Source of the DNA: Paracoccaceae bacterium
Lineage (GTDB): Bacteria; Pseudomonadota; Alphaproteobacteria; Rhodobacterales; Rhodobacteraceae
Length of the DNA: 5,095 nucleotides
Reading direction: 5' to 3'
Assembly (NCBI GenBank): GCA_003535335.1
Contig: DOHJ01000014.1
Location: 1 to 5,095 of the forward strand
Shown here: in pieces, positions 1 through 5,095 of the stretch
Layout of the letters: each line of letters starts with the position of its first letter
Position numbering within the stretch: the stretch's first letter is position 1
The notes under the pieces: model-generated
The model's database searches: none
Told to the model about the DNA's origin: nothing
The model's input: only the letters and a program-made list of their open reading frames with translations
Translations under genes and position numbers: made by a program

Positions 1-237
1 GAACTTTTGGGCCGCGGTTTTGCTTGGCTGGATTCTGGCACATATGAATCGTTGCTTGAGGCATCTACATTTGTCGAGACCATCGAAACCAGACAGGGAT
101 TCCAGGTGGCCTGTCTGGAAGAAATTGCCTTTTCCAATGGCTGGATCAGTAAGGATGCTTTGTTGAGGCAAGCTGATAAATTAAAGAAAAATGCGCATGG
201 AAAATATCTTAAAAGCCTGGCGGAAGGCGCGCCGTAA
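1..237 (+). CDS. rfbA: Glucose-1-phosphate thymidylyltransferase, C-terminal fragment (5' end outside window)
   Basis: This enzyme joins dTTP and glucose-1-phosphate to give dTDP-glucose, the first step of dTDP-L-rhamnose synthesis for surface polysaccharide; it acts in the cytosol. Only the last 78 residues are present, in frame from base 1 to the TAA at 235-237; the family is usually about 290 residues. Seen directly: GRGFAWLDSGT near the start (the family WLDTGT active-site segment with Ser for Thr), then SLLEAS and VETIETRQG, then VACLEEIAFSNGWI, and a Lys-rich final helix. This order matches the RmlA C-terminal region, which in known structures forms the dimer interface and the allosteric dTDP-rhamnose site. 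The nearest ATG in frame is internal, so the real start lies left of the window. rmlB, rmlC and rmlD would be expected nearby but cannot be seen. The identification is firm; the symbol could equally be rmlA. Confidence 0.93.
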   Translation, partial: ELLGRGFAWLDSGTYESLLEASTFVETIETRQGFQVACLEEIAFSNGWISKDALLRQADKLKKNAHGKYLKSLAEGAP

Positions 238-374
238 ACAACCACAAAATTTTATTACACTGTCATTCTTAGCTGCATTGAAAGGTTTTTCACCATATTT
301 GGAGGGGATTGGGGAAATAAATTCCGGATAATTTCTGCTCCCAAGCATCAGCATATACTGGGATGAATAATATT

Positions 375-1082
375 TCAGGACAACTGAAAATTTCTTTTCG
401 GCAGATTTAACTCGGCCCAAATCGGGAGATGGTCCGAGGCCTGTTTGGCCAGGCTGGATTGCAGAACACCGGCTTTTTTCAGCTGTATATCATGACTGAT
501 TGCAATGCGGTCCAATGCTGCGACAGGACGACCCGAATGAAAGCTCAGGCCCGGAGCATGCACGGTGAAATCATCCTGCAACGGGGACATTCCACGGCTG
601 CGGGACCATTCGTTAAAATCACCGATGATTATAGTGGGGCATTTTGGCAATTTTGCCAATGCGGTTGTGATTGCTTGCATTTGTAGCAGTCTGTAACGCC
701 GGATTAAACCCAGATGAACGGCAACAATCCGCATCTCTGCGACAGTAAAAATGACCGCGCCGCGTGGCTCTAGACCCGGCAGGCCAAGCCGCTGGATATT
801 GTTTGGCGTTAGCCCCTTTCGCAACAACAAGGCATTGCCGTGCCAACCCAGTGAAACGCCGGTTTCATCCAGATCAAGCGGGACAAAATCACTGTTTTGT
901 GCAATCAGCTTTCGGGGCAGGGCAGCGGGGCGTCGGCCCAAACGGCGGTCGGATTCCTGCAAGGCAATAATATCGGCGTTCAGGCTGTTGATCACATCAA
1001 GGCTGCGCATAGGGTCGCGCCGCCGGTCCAGCCCGACGCATTTGCGCAGATTATACGAGGCAAGGCGGAGCATTTTGGTCAT
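375..1082 (-). CDS. Endonuclease/exonuclease/phosphatase (EEP) family protein
   Basis: A 235-residue metal-dependent phosphodiesterase-fold protein of the DNase I/exonuclease III/phosphatase superfamily. All hallmark motifs are visible: Asn11 in LASYNLRKC, the metal-binding Glu43 in ALQES, Gly82-Asn83 in WHGNALL, His123 in VAVHLGL, GDFNEW at 154-159 (Asp155, Asn157), LDRI at 190-193 and SDHLPIW at 216-222 with the catalytic Asp217-His218 pair. The catalytic set is therefore complete. No signal peptide or membrane helix is seen, so it is probably cytosolic. The substrate cannot be read from sequence: members cleave nucleic acid, phospholipids, inositol phosphates or CoA. At 235 residues it is on the short side for the superfamily and has no added domain. 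The start is ATG at 1082-1080; a second ATG three codons in (1073-1071) is possible. Neither has a Shine-Dalgarno sequence, but a TATATT box lies 6 bases upstream of the first. It is divergent from the membrane protein gene and convergent with rfbA. Confidence 0.92.
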   Translation of the reverse strand: MTKMLRLASYNLRKCVGLDRRRDPMRSLDVINSLNADIIALQESDRRLGRRPAALPRKLIAQNSDFVPLDLDETGVSLGWHGNALLLRKGLTPNNIQRLGLPGLEPRGAVIFTVAEMRIVAVHLGLIRRYRLLQMQAITTALAKLPKCPTIIIGDFNEWSRSRGMSPLQDDFTVHAPGLSFHSGRPVAALDRIAISHDIQLKKAGVLQSSLAKQASDHLPIWAELNLPKRNFQLS

Positions 1083-1088
1083 ACTTGT

Positions 1089-1094
1089 AATATA
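1089..1094 (-). promoter_or_regulatory. Possible -10 box of a leaderless promoter for the EEP gene
   Basis: On the minus strand the sequence TATATT ends 6 bases before the ATG at 1082, so transcription would begin at or next to the start codon. This would fit the absence of a Shine-Dalgarno sequence before this gene. A weak -35 candidate, TTCAAT, lies 16 bases further upstream and matches consensus poorly. The same bases read TAATAT on the plus strand, so a role in the divergent membrane protein gene is also possible, though no -35 is seen for that direction. Confidence 0.3.
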
Positions 1095-1132
1095 GGCGCG
1101 AAGGGCGCAGATTGAAGGGGGGGATGTATCGC

Positions 1133-1138
1133 GAGGAA
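1133..1138 (+). promoter_or_regulatory. Ribosome binding site that sets the start of the membrane protein gene
   Basis: GAGGAA at 1133-1138 lies 8 bases (counted from GAGG) before the ATG at 1145 and directly abuts another ATG at 1139. The spacing favours 1145 over the upstream in-frame TTG at 1112 and ATG codons at 1124 and 1139. A purine run (AAGGGGGGG) before 1124 could serve that ATG as well, but it would add a short charged N-terminal extension with no visible role. Confidence 0.5.
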
Positions 1139-1144
1139 ATGTTT

Positions 1145-1783
1145 ATGAAACTATCTGAAATCAGCAAGATTGTTTACCTGATCTGGGCCATATTGTTGCT
1201 GGAGCTGGTAGTGGCCATTTTCAACCGGCATTATTCGTTGGCCTATATTGCCTTGGTTACTTTTGCGCTATCGTTGGTGCCAATGATTTTTGCCAGCCGA
1301 TTTCACATTCAGCTACCGGTTTATTTCTTTGCCGGAATTGTGCTGTTTATCTTTGGCACCATTTATCTGGGCGAGGTTTTTGATTTTTACGAAAGATACT
1401 GGTGGTGGGATGTCCTGATGCACGGCGGATCCGCCATTGGCTTTGGCCTGATCGGGTTTATCTTTGTGTTTATCCTGTTTGAAGGTGATCGCTATGCGGC
1501 CCCGCACTGGGCGCTTGGTTTCATTGCCTTTTGCATCGCTATGACCATCGGCGCGGTTTGGGAAATATTTGAATTTCTCATGGATCAGGTGTTTGGCCTG
1601 AACATGCAAAAAACCGGCCTGATCGACACTATGTGGGATATGATCGTAAATACGGTTGGTGCGCTTATCGGGGCTGCGGCCGGATATGGCTATTTGCAGG
1701 GGCTTAGCAGGCGGGGGCTTGGCGGGGTGATTGCCGAATTTGTGGCCAAAAACCGACAATTATTTAAACAGAATAAGCGCTAG
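1145..1783 (+). CDS. Six-helix inner-membrane protein, YjdF/DUF2238-like
   Basis: A 212-residue, strongly hydrophobic protein with about six predicted membrane helices, roughly at residues 9-27, 32-51, 57-76, 90-112, 122-143 and 166-185, and a basic C-terminal tail ending KQNKR. Three polar motifs stand out: YWWWDVLMHGGSA (85-97, with Asp89 and His93), VWEIFEFLMDQ (138-148, with Glu140, Glu143 and Asp147) and LIDTMWDMIVNTVGALIG (159-176, with Asp161, Asp165 and Asn169). The D-x3-H, E-x2-E and D-x3-D-M-x-G spacing recalls E. coli YjdF (DUF2238), whose function is not established; this protein looks like a relative of it. Several of these acidic and His residues fall in or at the edge of helices, which hints at a metal- or lipid-phosphate-binding site, but that is inference. 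The start at 1145 is chosen for the GAGGAA ribosome binding site; starts at 1112, 1124 and 1139 are possible. It is a single gene, divergent from the EEP gene and convergent with selO. Confidence 0.85.
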   Translation: MKLSEISKIVYLIWAILLLELVVAIFNRHYSLAYIALVTFALSLVPMIFASRFHIQLPVYFFAGIVLFIFGTIYLGEVFDFYERYWWWDVLMHGGSAIGFGLIGFIFVFILFEGDRYAAPHWALGFIAFCIAMTIGAVWEIFEFLMDQVFGLNMQKTGLIDTMWDMIVNTVGALIGAAAGYGYLQGLSRRGLGGVIAEFVAKNRQLFKQNKR

Positions 1784-1806
1784 AATTAGAGCTGTGACAC
1801 TATATC

Positions 1807-3243
1807 TCAGGTCCCGCAAAATGTCTGGTGAACCACTTCTTCATCGGTGGGCGGGCGTTTTAGATCATCATAGTCACCGCTCTGATCAAAGGGGCGTGAC
1901 AGGGCGGCGTTCAGGCGTTCAAACGGGGTGTAATTGCCTTCAACTGCGGCATTAATCATCTCTTGGATTCTGTGATTGCGCGGAATGATTGCAGGCGATG
2001 TTTTATTCATCAAGGTTTGTTGTTGCGCCAATGTGCTGTTTTCAACGGCAAGTCGGGTACGCCAGCGGGTTTCCCACACATCAAAACCAGCCGGATCGTC
2101 AAACTGATCGCGTGCATTTCCAGCAGCCAAGGCGCGAAAAATATTGGTGAAATCTGCCTGTCCGGCAGCCATCAGATCCAGCAGATCGTCAATCATGGAT
2201 TTGTCAGCTTCATCAGCACTGCTCAACCCCAGCTTGGCACGAAATTCGGCTAACCATGCAGCAGCAAACCGGTTCGGAAAATCATGCACAACCTTGGTTG
2301 CCTTGGCAATTGCAACGGTTTGATCCGCATCAATCAGCGGTATCAAAGCCGAGGCAAACTGGGCCAAATTCCAGACAATCACTTCGGATTGCTGCCCGTA
2401 AGCATAGCGGCCACGGCGATCAATCGAGCTATAGCGGCGCATTTCATCATAGCTGTCCATAAACGCGCAAGGGCCGTAATCAATGGTGATGCCGGCCACA
2501 TGGGTGTTGTCGGTGTTCATCACCCCGTGGATAAATCCAACGCCCATCCAGCGGGCAATCAGACGGGCCTGCGCGTCACAAACTGCCGTTAGTAAATCCA
2601 GCGCGCTTTCAGCATCGGGGAAATGGCGGGCAATGGTGTAATCGGTCAGGCGGCGCAAAGCGTCATAATCATGGCGCGCGGCGAAATATTCAAAGCTGCC
2701 AACGCGGATGTGACTGGTTGCAACGCGGGTTAAAATCGCGCCGGGCAGGGCGGTTTCGCGTTGTACATTCTGCCCGGTTGTAACGGCCGCCAAGGCGCGT
2801 GTTGTCGGGATTTTGAGGGCGTGCATGGCTTCGCTGATCACATATTCACGCAGCACGGGACCCAACCAGGCCCGACCATCGCCACGGCGCGAATAGGGGG
2901 TTTGCCCCGATCCCTTTAGCTGAATATCCTGCCGGATGGCGTTTTGATCAATCACTTCGCCCAAAAGCATCGCGCGACCATCGCCCAGTTGCGGGGAGAA
3001 GCCGCCGAATTGATGACCGGCGTAAACCTGCGCGATCGGCTCCGAGCCGTTTGCAATGGCGCTGCCCGATAGAACGCTAACACCGGCGCGCGACCGCAAT
3101 TCTTCGGTATTTAACCCCAGCTCGTTTGCCAAAGTTTCGTTCAGCGCCACCAGTTCGGGGGCGGCGACGGGGCTGGGGTTGATCCGGCTGAAAAACTTCT
3201 CGGGTAGGCGAGCGTAGCTGTTATCAAAGGCAATTTTAACCAC
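1807..3243 (-). CDS. selO: Protein adenylyltransferase SelO (YdiU/UPF0061), cysteine form
   Basis: SelO is a pseudokinase-fold enzyme that transfers AMP from ATP to Ser, Thr or Tyr of proteins (AMPylation) and is linked to redox homeostasis. The 478 residues match the usual full length. Seen: YAGHQFGGFSPQLGDGRA (74-91), QLKGSGQTPYSRRGDGRA (108-125, with nucleotide Lys110), LREYVISEAMHALKIPTTRAL (from 131, Glu133), TRVATSHIRVGSFEYFA (172-188, phosphate-contacting Arg173 and Arg180), HGVMNTDN (239-246, proposed catalytic Asp245 and metal-ligand Asn246) and IDYGPCAFMD (254-263, metal Asp255). The C-terminus is QTFCGT, with Cys476 where eukaryotic homologues carry selenocysteine. The start is GTG at 3243-3241: the N-terminal IAFDNSYARLPE matches the family start and no ATG is nearby. 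It begins one base after the GNAT stop, with GGCGG 8 bases upstream, so the two genes are probably co-transcribed and translationally coupled. The stop is TGA, convergent with the membrane protein gene. Confidence 0.97.
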   Translation of the reverse strand: MVKIAFDNSYARLPEKFFSRINPSPVAAPELVALNETLANELGLNTEELRSRAGVSVLSGSAIANGSEPIAQVYAGHQFGGFSPQLGDGRAMLLGEVIDQNAIRQDIQLKGSGQTPYSRRGDGRAWLGPVLREYVISEAMHALKIPTTRALAAVTTGQNVQRETALPGAILTRVATSHIRVGSFEYFAARHDYDALRRLTDYTIARHFPDAESALDLLTAVCDAQARLIARWMGVGFIHGVMNTDNTHVAGITIDYGPCAFMDSYDEMRRYSSIDRRGRYAYGQQSEVIVWNLAQFASALIPLIDADQTVAIAKATKVVHDFPNRFAAAWLAEFRAKLGLSSADEADKSMIDDLLDLMAAGQADFTNIFRALAAGNARDQFDDPAGFDVWETRWRTRLAVENSTLAQQQTLMNKTSPAIIPRNHRIQEMINAAVEGNYTPFERLNAALSRPFDQSGDYDDLKRPPTDEEVVHQTFCGT

Positions 3244-3244
3244 G

Positions 3245-3694
3245 TTAAAACCGCCGTGTCATAAGTTGATAATTTTCGCGGGCCTCAAATCCCAGCTTGC
3301 CATAAAGCTGTTTTGCCCGATCATTCCCGCGCCCGACCTCAAGATGCAACGCCTTGATGCCGTGGCCGGCCAAAGCGGGCATCAGGCTGCGTAAAACCTC
3401 GCCCCCCAAACCGCGGCCGCGCACATTGGGGCGGATGAAAAACTCATCGATAAACCCGATAATCCCGCCCATTTCTACAGAATATACAAAGGAAACAATG
3501 ATATAGCCAACAGCCCCTTTGCGCGGCCCAATCAAATAGGCCACCCCGTGCGGGCTGCCTTCCAGCAAGGGCTGTAATGCGGCCTTACGGTCTTCGTCGG
3601 TTTGGGAAATCCCTTCGGATTCATGGAACGCGGCGACCAGCCTTTGCAGGACGGGCATATCATCGGGTTTGGCCATATTTAGTGCGGCGCTCAT
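3245..3694 (-). CDS. GNAT family N-acetyltransferase
   Basis: A 149-residue protein made of one GCN5-related N-acetyltransferase domain, which transfers an acetyl group from acetyl-CoA to an amine. Seen: the N-terminal AKPDDMPVLQRLVAAFHESEG (8-28) typical of the first strand and helices; VGYIIVSFVYSVE (62-74); IDEFFIRPNVRGRGLG (82-97), whose R92-G-R-G-L-G97 is the acetyl-CoA pyrophosphate loop; LEVGRGNDRAKQLYGKLGF (118-136) with Asn124 and the likely general acid Tyr131. The C-terminus ELMTRRF-like ending (NYQLMTRRF, 141-149) completes the fold. Length is normal for a single-domain member. The start ATG at 3694 is supported by AAAGGA 9 bases upstream (3704-3709). It is the first gene of a pair with selO, whose GTG follows its TAA after one base. 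The substrate, protein or small molecule, cannot be told from sequence. The link to selO suggests co-expression, not a proven shared role. Confidence 0.93.
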   Translation of the reverse strand: MSAALNMAKPDDMPVLQRLVAAFHESEGISQTDEDRKAALQPLLEGSPHGVAYLIGPRKGAVGYIIVSFVYSVEMGGIIGFIDEFFIRPNVRGRGLGGEVLRSLMPALAGHGIKALHLEVGRGNDRAKQLYGKLGFEARENYQLMTRRF

Positions 3695-3906
3695 GATTTT
3701 TTATCCTTTAACCTATGCAATTGACGGGTTTGCAATCCAGACGCAAGATATTTTCTAATGTTGCATAAATGAAAGCAGACCAGATTGAAATTCTGCTGTT
3801 TACGCGGTTTCCAGAGATTTGCAAAATAACGACCTTTCCCACGCTTGTAATTCAAAAAGAGTACCACAGCGTTATGATGTTATCGACGCCAGAATAGCCG
3901 GTTGGC
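3695..3906. other. Intergenic gap between the nucleoside hydrolase and GNAT genes
   Basis: This 212-bp stretch is AT-richer than its neighbours. It holds the ribosome binding site of the GNAT gene (AAAGGA at 3704-3709, minus strand) and must contain the promoter for GNAT-selO if that pair is transcribed alone, but I see no convincing -35/-10 pair. No strong terminator follows the nucleoside hydrolase: the only hairpin next to its stop is AGCC-AACC-GGCT on the minus strand, with no T-run. On the plus strand a 42-codon reading frame runs from ATG 3769 to TAG 3897 without a ribosome binding site and is probably chance. Confidence 0.5.
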
Positions 3907-4857
3907 TTAAAATCGCGCAAGTCGTTGGGTTAACAGGTCAAAAAACCCGTCTGCATCCACAGTGCCAATAAACATGGCGTTTGGCGCACGATCCGTAACC
4001 CCCCACCAATCCGCCACAGTCATGCCACGGGTCAGATCGGATTTTGTTTCGATTTCTACATTCACATGGCGGCCGCTGAACAGTTCAGGTTTGATCAGGT
4101 AGGCGGTCACACATGGATCATGCAAGGGAGCACCTAACGAGCCGTATTTTTCAACATCAAAACGCTCAAAGAATTCGGTCATTTTGGCAACGGCAATGCC
4201 CACCCTGTTGCCGATATTCCGAAAAGCGTCATTGCGGGCCTTTGTGACCAGAACCTTGTGGGTAACATCCAGCGGCAAGACAACGATTGGAATGCCAGAT
4301 TTAAACACAATATCAGCGGCTTCCGGATCAACGTAAATGTTGAATTCAGCGGCAGGTGTTACATTTCCAACCTCGAAATACGCCCCGCCCATCAAAACAA
4401 TTTCCTGCACCCGTTCAACAATATCCGGCGCCTTTTCAAAGGCCGTGCCGATATTTGTTAACGGGCCCAAAGGACATAGGGTGACGGTGCCTGCTGGCTG
4501 GCGGCGCAAAGTGTCGATAATATAATCAACCGCGTGACCATCCGTCAGCTGCATTTCAGGATCCGGCAGCTTTGGCCCATCCAGACCGGTTTTGCCGTGC
4601 ACATGTTCGGCCGTGACCAGCGTATGGGCCAGCGGACGATCACAGCCGGCATAAACCGCAATATCGGTACGCTGCGCCAACTCGCAGATAATACGCGCAT
4701 TTTTATGGGTCAGGGGCAGCGGCACGTTACCGGCAACAGCCGTTATGCCCAGAATGTCAATCTCGTCGGGGCTGGCCATCGCCAGCAGGATTGCCACGGC
4801 GTCATCTTGGCCCGGGTCGGTGTCGATAATGATTTTGCGCGGGGGGTTGACCATCAT
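3907..4857 (-). CDS. Inosine-uridine-preferring nucleoside hydrolase family protein
   Basis: Hydrolyses the N-glycosidic bond of ribonucleosides to a free base and ribose, a purine/pyrimidine salvage reaction in the cytosol. The protein has 316 residues, the usual family length. Seen: the N-terminal calcium-binding signature IIIDTDPGQDDAVAILLAM (9-27, Asp12, Asp14, Asp18, Asp19), AVAGNVPL (41-48, Asn44), LCPLGPLTNI (127-136), LMGGAYFEVGNVTPAAEFN (155-173, Glu171 and Asn173 in the ribose site) and the APLHDPC segment (243-249), whose His246-Asp247 correspond to the general acid His and calcium-ligand Asp of protozoal enzymes. All catalytic positions are present. The reading frame is open up to 4950, but the start is put at ATG 4857 (or the adjoining ATG 4854) because CAGGAG lies just upstream; the longer form would translate the terminator hairpin. 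Substrate preference (inosine/uridine, purine or pyrimidine) is unresolved. It stands alone, behind the terminator of the iron transport gene, with no clear promoter seen. Confidence 0.95.
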   Translation of the reverse strand: MMVNPPRKIIIDTDPGQDDAVAILLAMASPDEIDILGITAVAGNVPLPLTHKNARIICELAQRTDIAVYAGCDRPLAHTLVTAEHVHGKTGLDGPKLPDPEMQLTDGHAVDYIIDTLRRQPAGTVTLCPLGPLTNIGTAFEKAPDIVERVQEIVLMGGAYFEVGNVTPAAEFNIYVDPEAADIVFKSGIPIVVLPLDVTHKVLVTKARNDAFRNIGNRVGIAVAKMTEFFERFDVEKYGSLGAPLHDPCVTAYLIKPELFSGRHVNVEIETKSDLTRGMTVADWWGVTDRAPNAMFIGTVDADGFFDLLTQRLARF

Positions 4858-4861
4858 GCTT

Positions 4862-4876
4862 GCTCCTGTCTGGAGC
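4862..4876 (-). promoter_or_regulatory. Ribosome binding site of the nucleoside hydrolase within a small hairpin
   Basis: On the minus strand GCTCC-AGACA-GGAGC forms a 5-bp perfect stem with a 5-base loop. Its 3' arm contains the Shine-Dalgarno GGAG that lies 5 to 8 bases before the tandem ATG codons at 4857 and 4854, and it fixes the start of the gene. If the stem forms in mRNA it would lower translation. The stem is short, so a chance origin is quite possible. Confidence 0.4.
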
Positions 4877-4910
4877 GGCCAACATGACGTCCTGATCCGG
4901 CGCTGTCCAG

Positions 4911-4948
4911 CAAAAGAAAAGCCCCGCCGAAAATTAATCCGACGGGGC
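4911..4948 (-). terminator. Rho-independent terminator of the iron ABC transporter gene
   Basis: On the minus strand the inverted repeat GCCCCGTCG / CGGCGGGGC (4921-4948) gives a 9-bp GC-rich stem with one G-U pair. It can extend by a G-U and an A-U pair to leave a 6-base loop, and it is followed by TTTTCTTTT (4920-4912). It begins 23 bases after the TAA of the substrate-binding protein gene. On the plus strand the stem has mismatches and no T-run follows, so it works only in the minus direction. Confidence 0.88.
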
Positions 4949-4971
4949 AAATGTTATCTATCGTCTAAAGC

Positions 4972-5095
4972 TTAGCCGTCGAAGTTAACTTCTTCAACGA
5001 TTTTCAGAGCGATTGGGCGCAGTTTGGCCAGATCCATCAGGTTAACTGAATCCGGTGTGAATGTGCCCCAGCTTTGAACCAGCTCGGATGGCTTG
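4972..5095 (-). CDS. Probable Fe(3+) ABC transporter substrate-binding protein, C-terminal fragment
   Basis: Forty residues in frame to the TAA at 4974-4972; the gene runs out of the window to the right, so its start and most of the protein are missing. Seen: PSELVQSWGTFTPDSVNL, then MDLAKLRPIALKIVEEVNFDG at the end. The SWGTF-x-PD-x-(V/I)NL segment and the closing helix ending in VEEVNFD or VGW-like residues are characteristic of the periplasmic iron-binding proteins of the FbpA/FutA family, which carry ferric iron to an inner-membrane ABC permease. The key iron-binding tyrosines lie upstream and cannot be checked. The gene is followed by a strong terminator and so is the last gene of its transcript; the permease and ATPase, if linked, would be elsewhere. 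The family call rests on a short tail, and another class of periplasmic binding protein remains possible. Confidence 0.7.
   Translation of the reverse strand, partial: KPSELVQSWGTFTPDSVNLMDLAKLRPIALKIVEEVNFDG

Noticed and set aside
279..292. Hairpin TGAAA-GGTT-TTTCA after rfbA as a terminator
   Set aside because: The stem is only 5 bp and AT-rich, with no T-run after it, so it is too weak to call.
181..420. 79-codon minus-strand frame across the rfbA-EEP gap
   Set aside because: It overlaps the ends of both certain genes, shows no recognisable domain or ribosome binding site, and its composition is that of AT-rich gap sequence.
751..1115. Plus-strand frames of 68 to 114 codons opposite the EEP gene
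   Set aside because: They are antisense shadows of a gene with complete catalytic motifs; they are Arg/Ser-rich and have no domain.
1313..1759. 148-codon minus-strand frame opposite the membrane protein
   Set aside because: It is a low-hydrophobicity antisense shadow of a clear six-helix protein.
1807..1818. TGA end of selO as a possible selenocysteine codon
   Set aside because: The position homologous to selenocysteine is already a Cys codon (TGC) two residues earlier, and the TGA sits at the normal family end with no visible SECIS-like stem.
3711..3780. Promoter for GNAT-selO from TTGCAA or TTGCGT elements
   Set aside because: No partner -10 at 16-18 bp spacing resembles TATAAT; the best (GTTAAA) overlaps the ribosome binding site.
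3896..3907. Hairpin AGCC-AACC-GGCT (minus strand) after the nucleoside hydrolase as a terminator
   Set aside because: The stem is only 4 bp and is followed by mixed sequence, not a T-run.
4534..4887. 117-codon plus-strand frame opposite the nucleoside hydrolase
   Set aside because: Antisense shadow of a gene with all family motifs; it has no recognisable domain.

Overview
The window reads as a stretch of ordinary chromosome from an alphaproteobacterium, most likely Rhodobacterales. The clues are the style of the EEP-family phosphodiesterase and of SelO (Cys-Gly-Thr C-terminus, GTG start), the C-terminal tail of an iron ABC transporter binding protein, and roughly even GC with AT-richer gaps. 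This placement is inference from remembered family resemblance, not from a search.

Layout from left to right. (1) 1-237 (+) is the C-terminal end of glucose-1-phosphate thymidylyltransferase (RmlA/RfbA), a dTDP-rhamnose pathway enzyme whose partners would lie outside the window to the left. (2) 375-1082 (-) is a complete endonuclease/exonuclease/phosphatase family protein, convergent with rfbA across a 137-bp AT-rich gap. (3) 1145-1783 (+) is a six-helix membrane protein resembling the YjdF/DUF2238 group. It is divergent from (2) across 62 bp and convergent with (4) across 23 bp. (4) 3694-1807 (-) is a two-gene unit: a GNAT acetyltransferase followed, after one base, by a full-length SelO protein adenylyltransferase (GTG start, Cys form). 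(5) 3695-3906 is a 212-bp gap with no convincing gene. (6) 4857-3907 (-) is an inosine-uridine-type nucleoside hydrolase. (7) 4911-4948 is a clear intrinsic terminator read on the minus strand. (8) 5095-4972 (-) is the C-terminal 40 residues of a probable Fe(3+) ABC transporter substrate-binding protein.

The genes do not form one pathway. The only tight functional unit visible is GNAT-selO, which is probably translationally coupled. The nucleoside hydrolase sits about 60 bp beyond the terminator of the iron-transport gene and probably has its own control, possibly including a small hairpin that covers its ribosome binding site. I see no transposase, integrase, tRNA, rRNA, CRISPR array or phage gene, and no evidence of a novel multi-gene system. 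The most useful second looks are the cysteine arrangement of SelO, the buried polar motifs of the DUF2238-like membrane protein, the possible leaderless start of the EEP gene, and the SD-covering hairpin.
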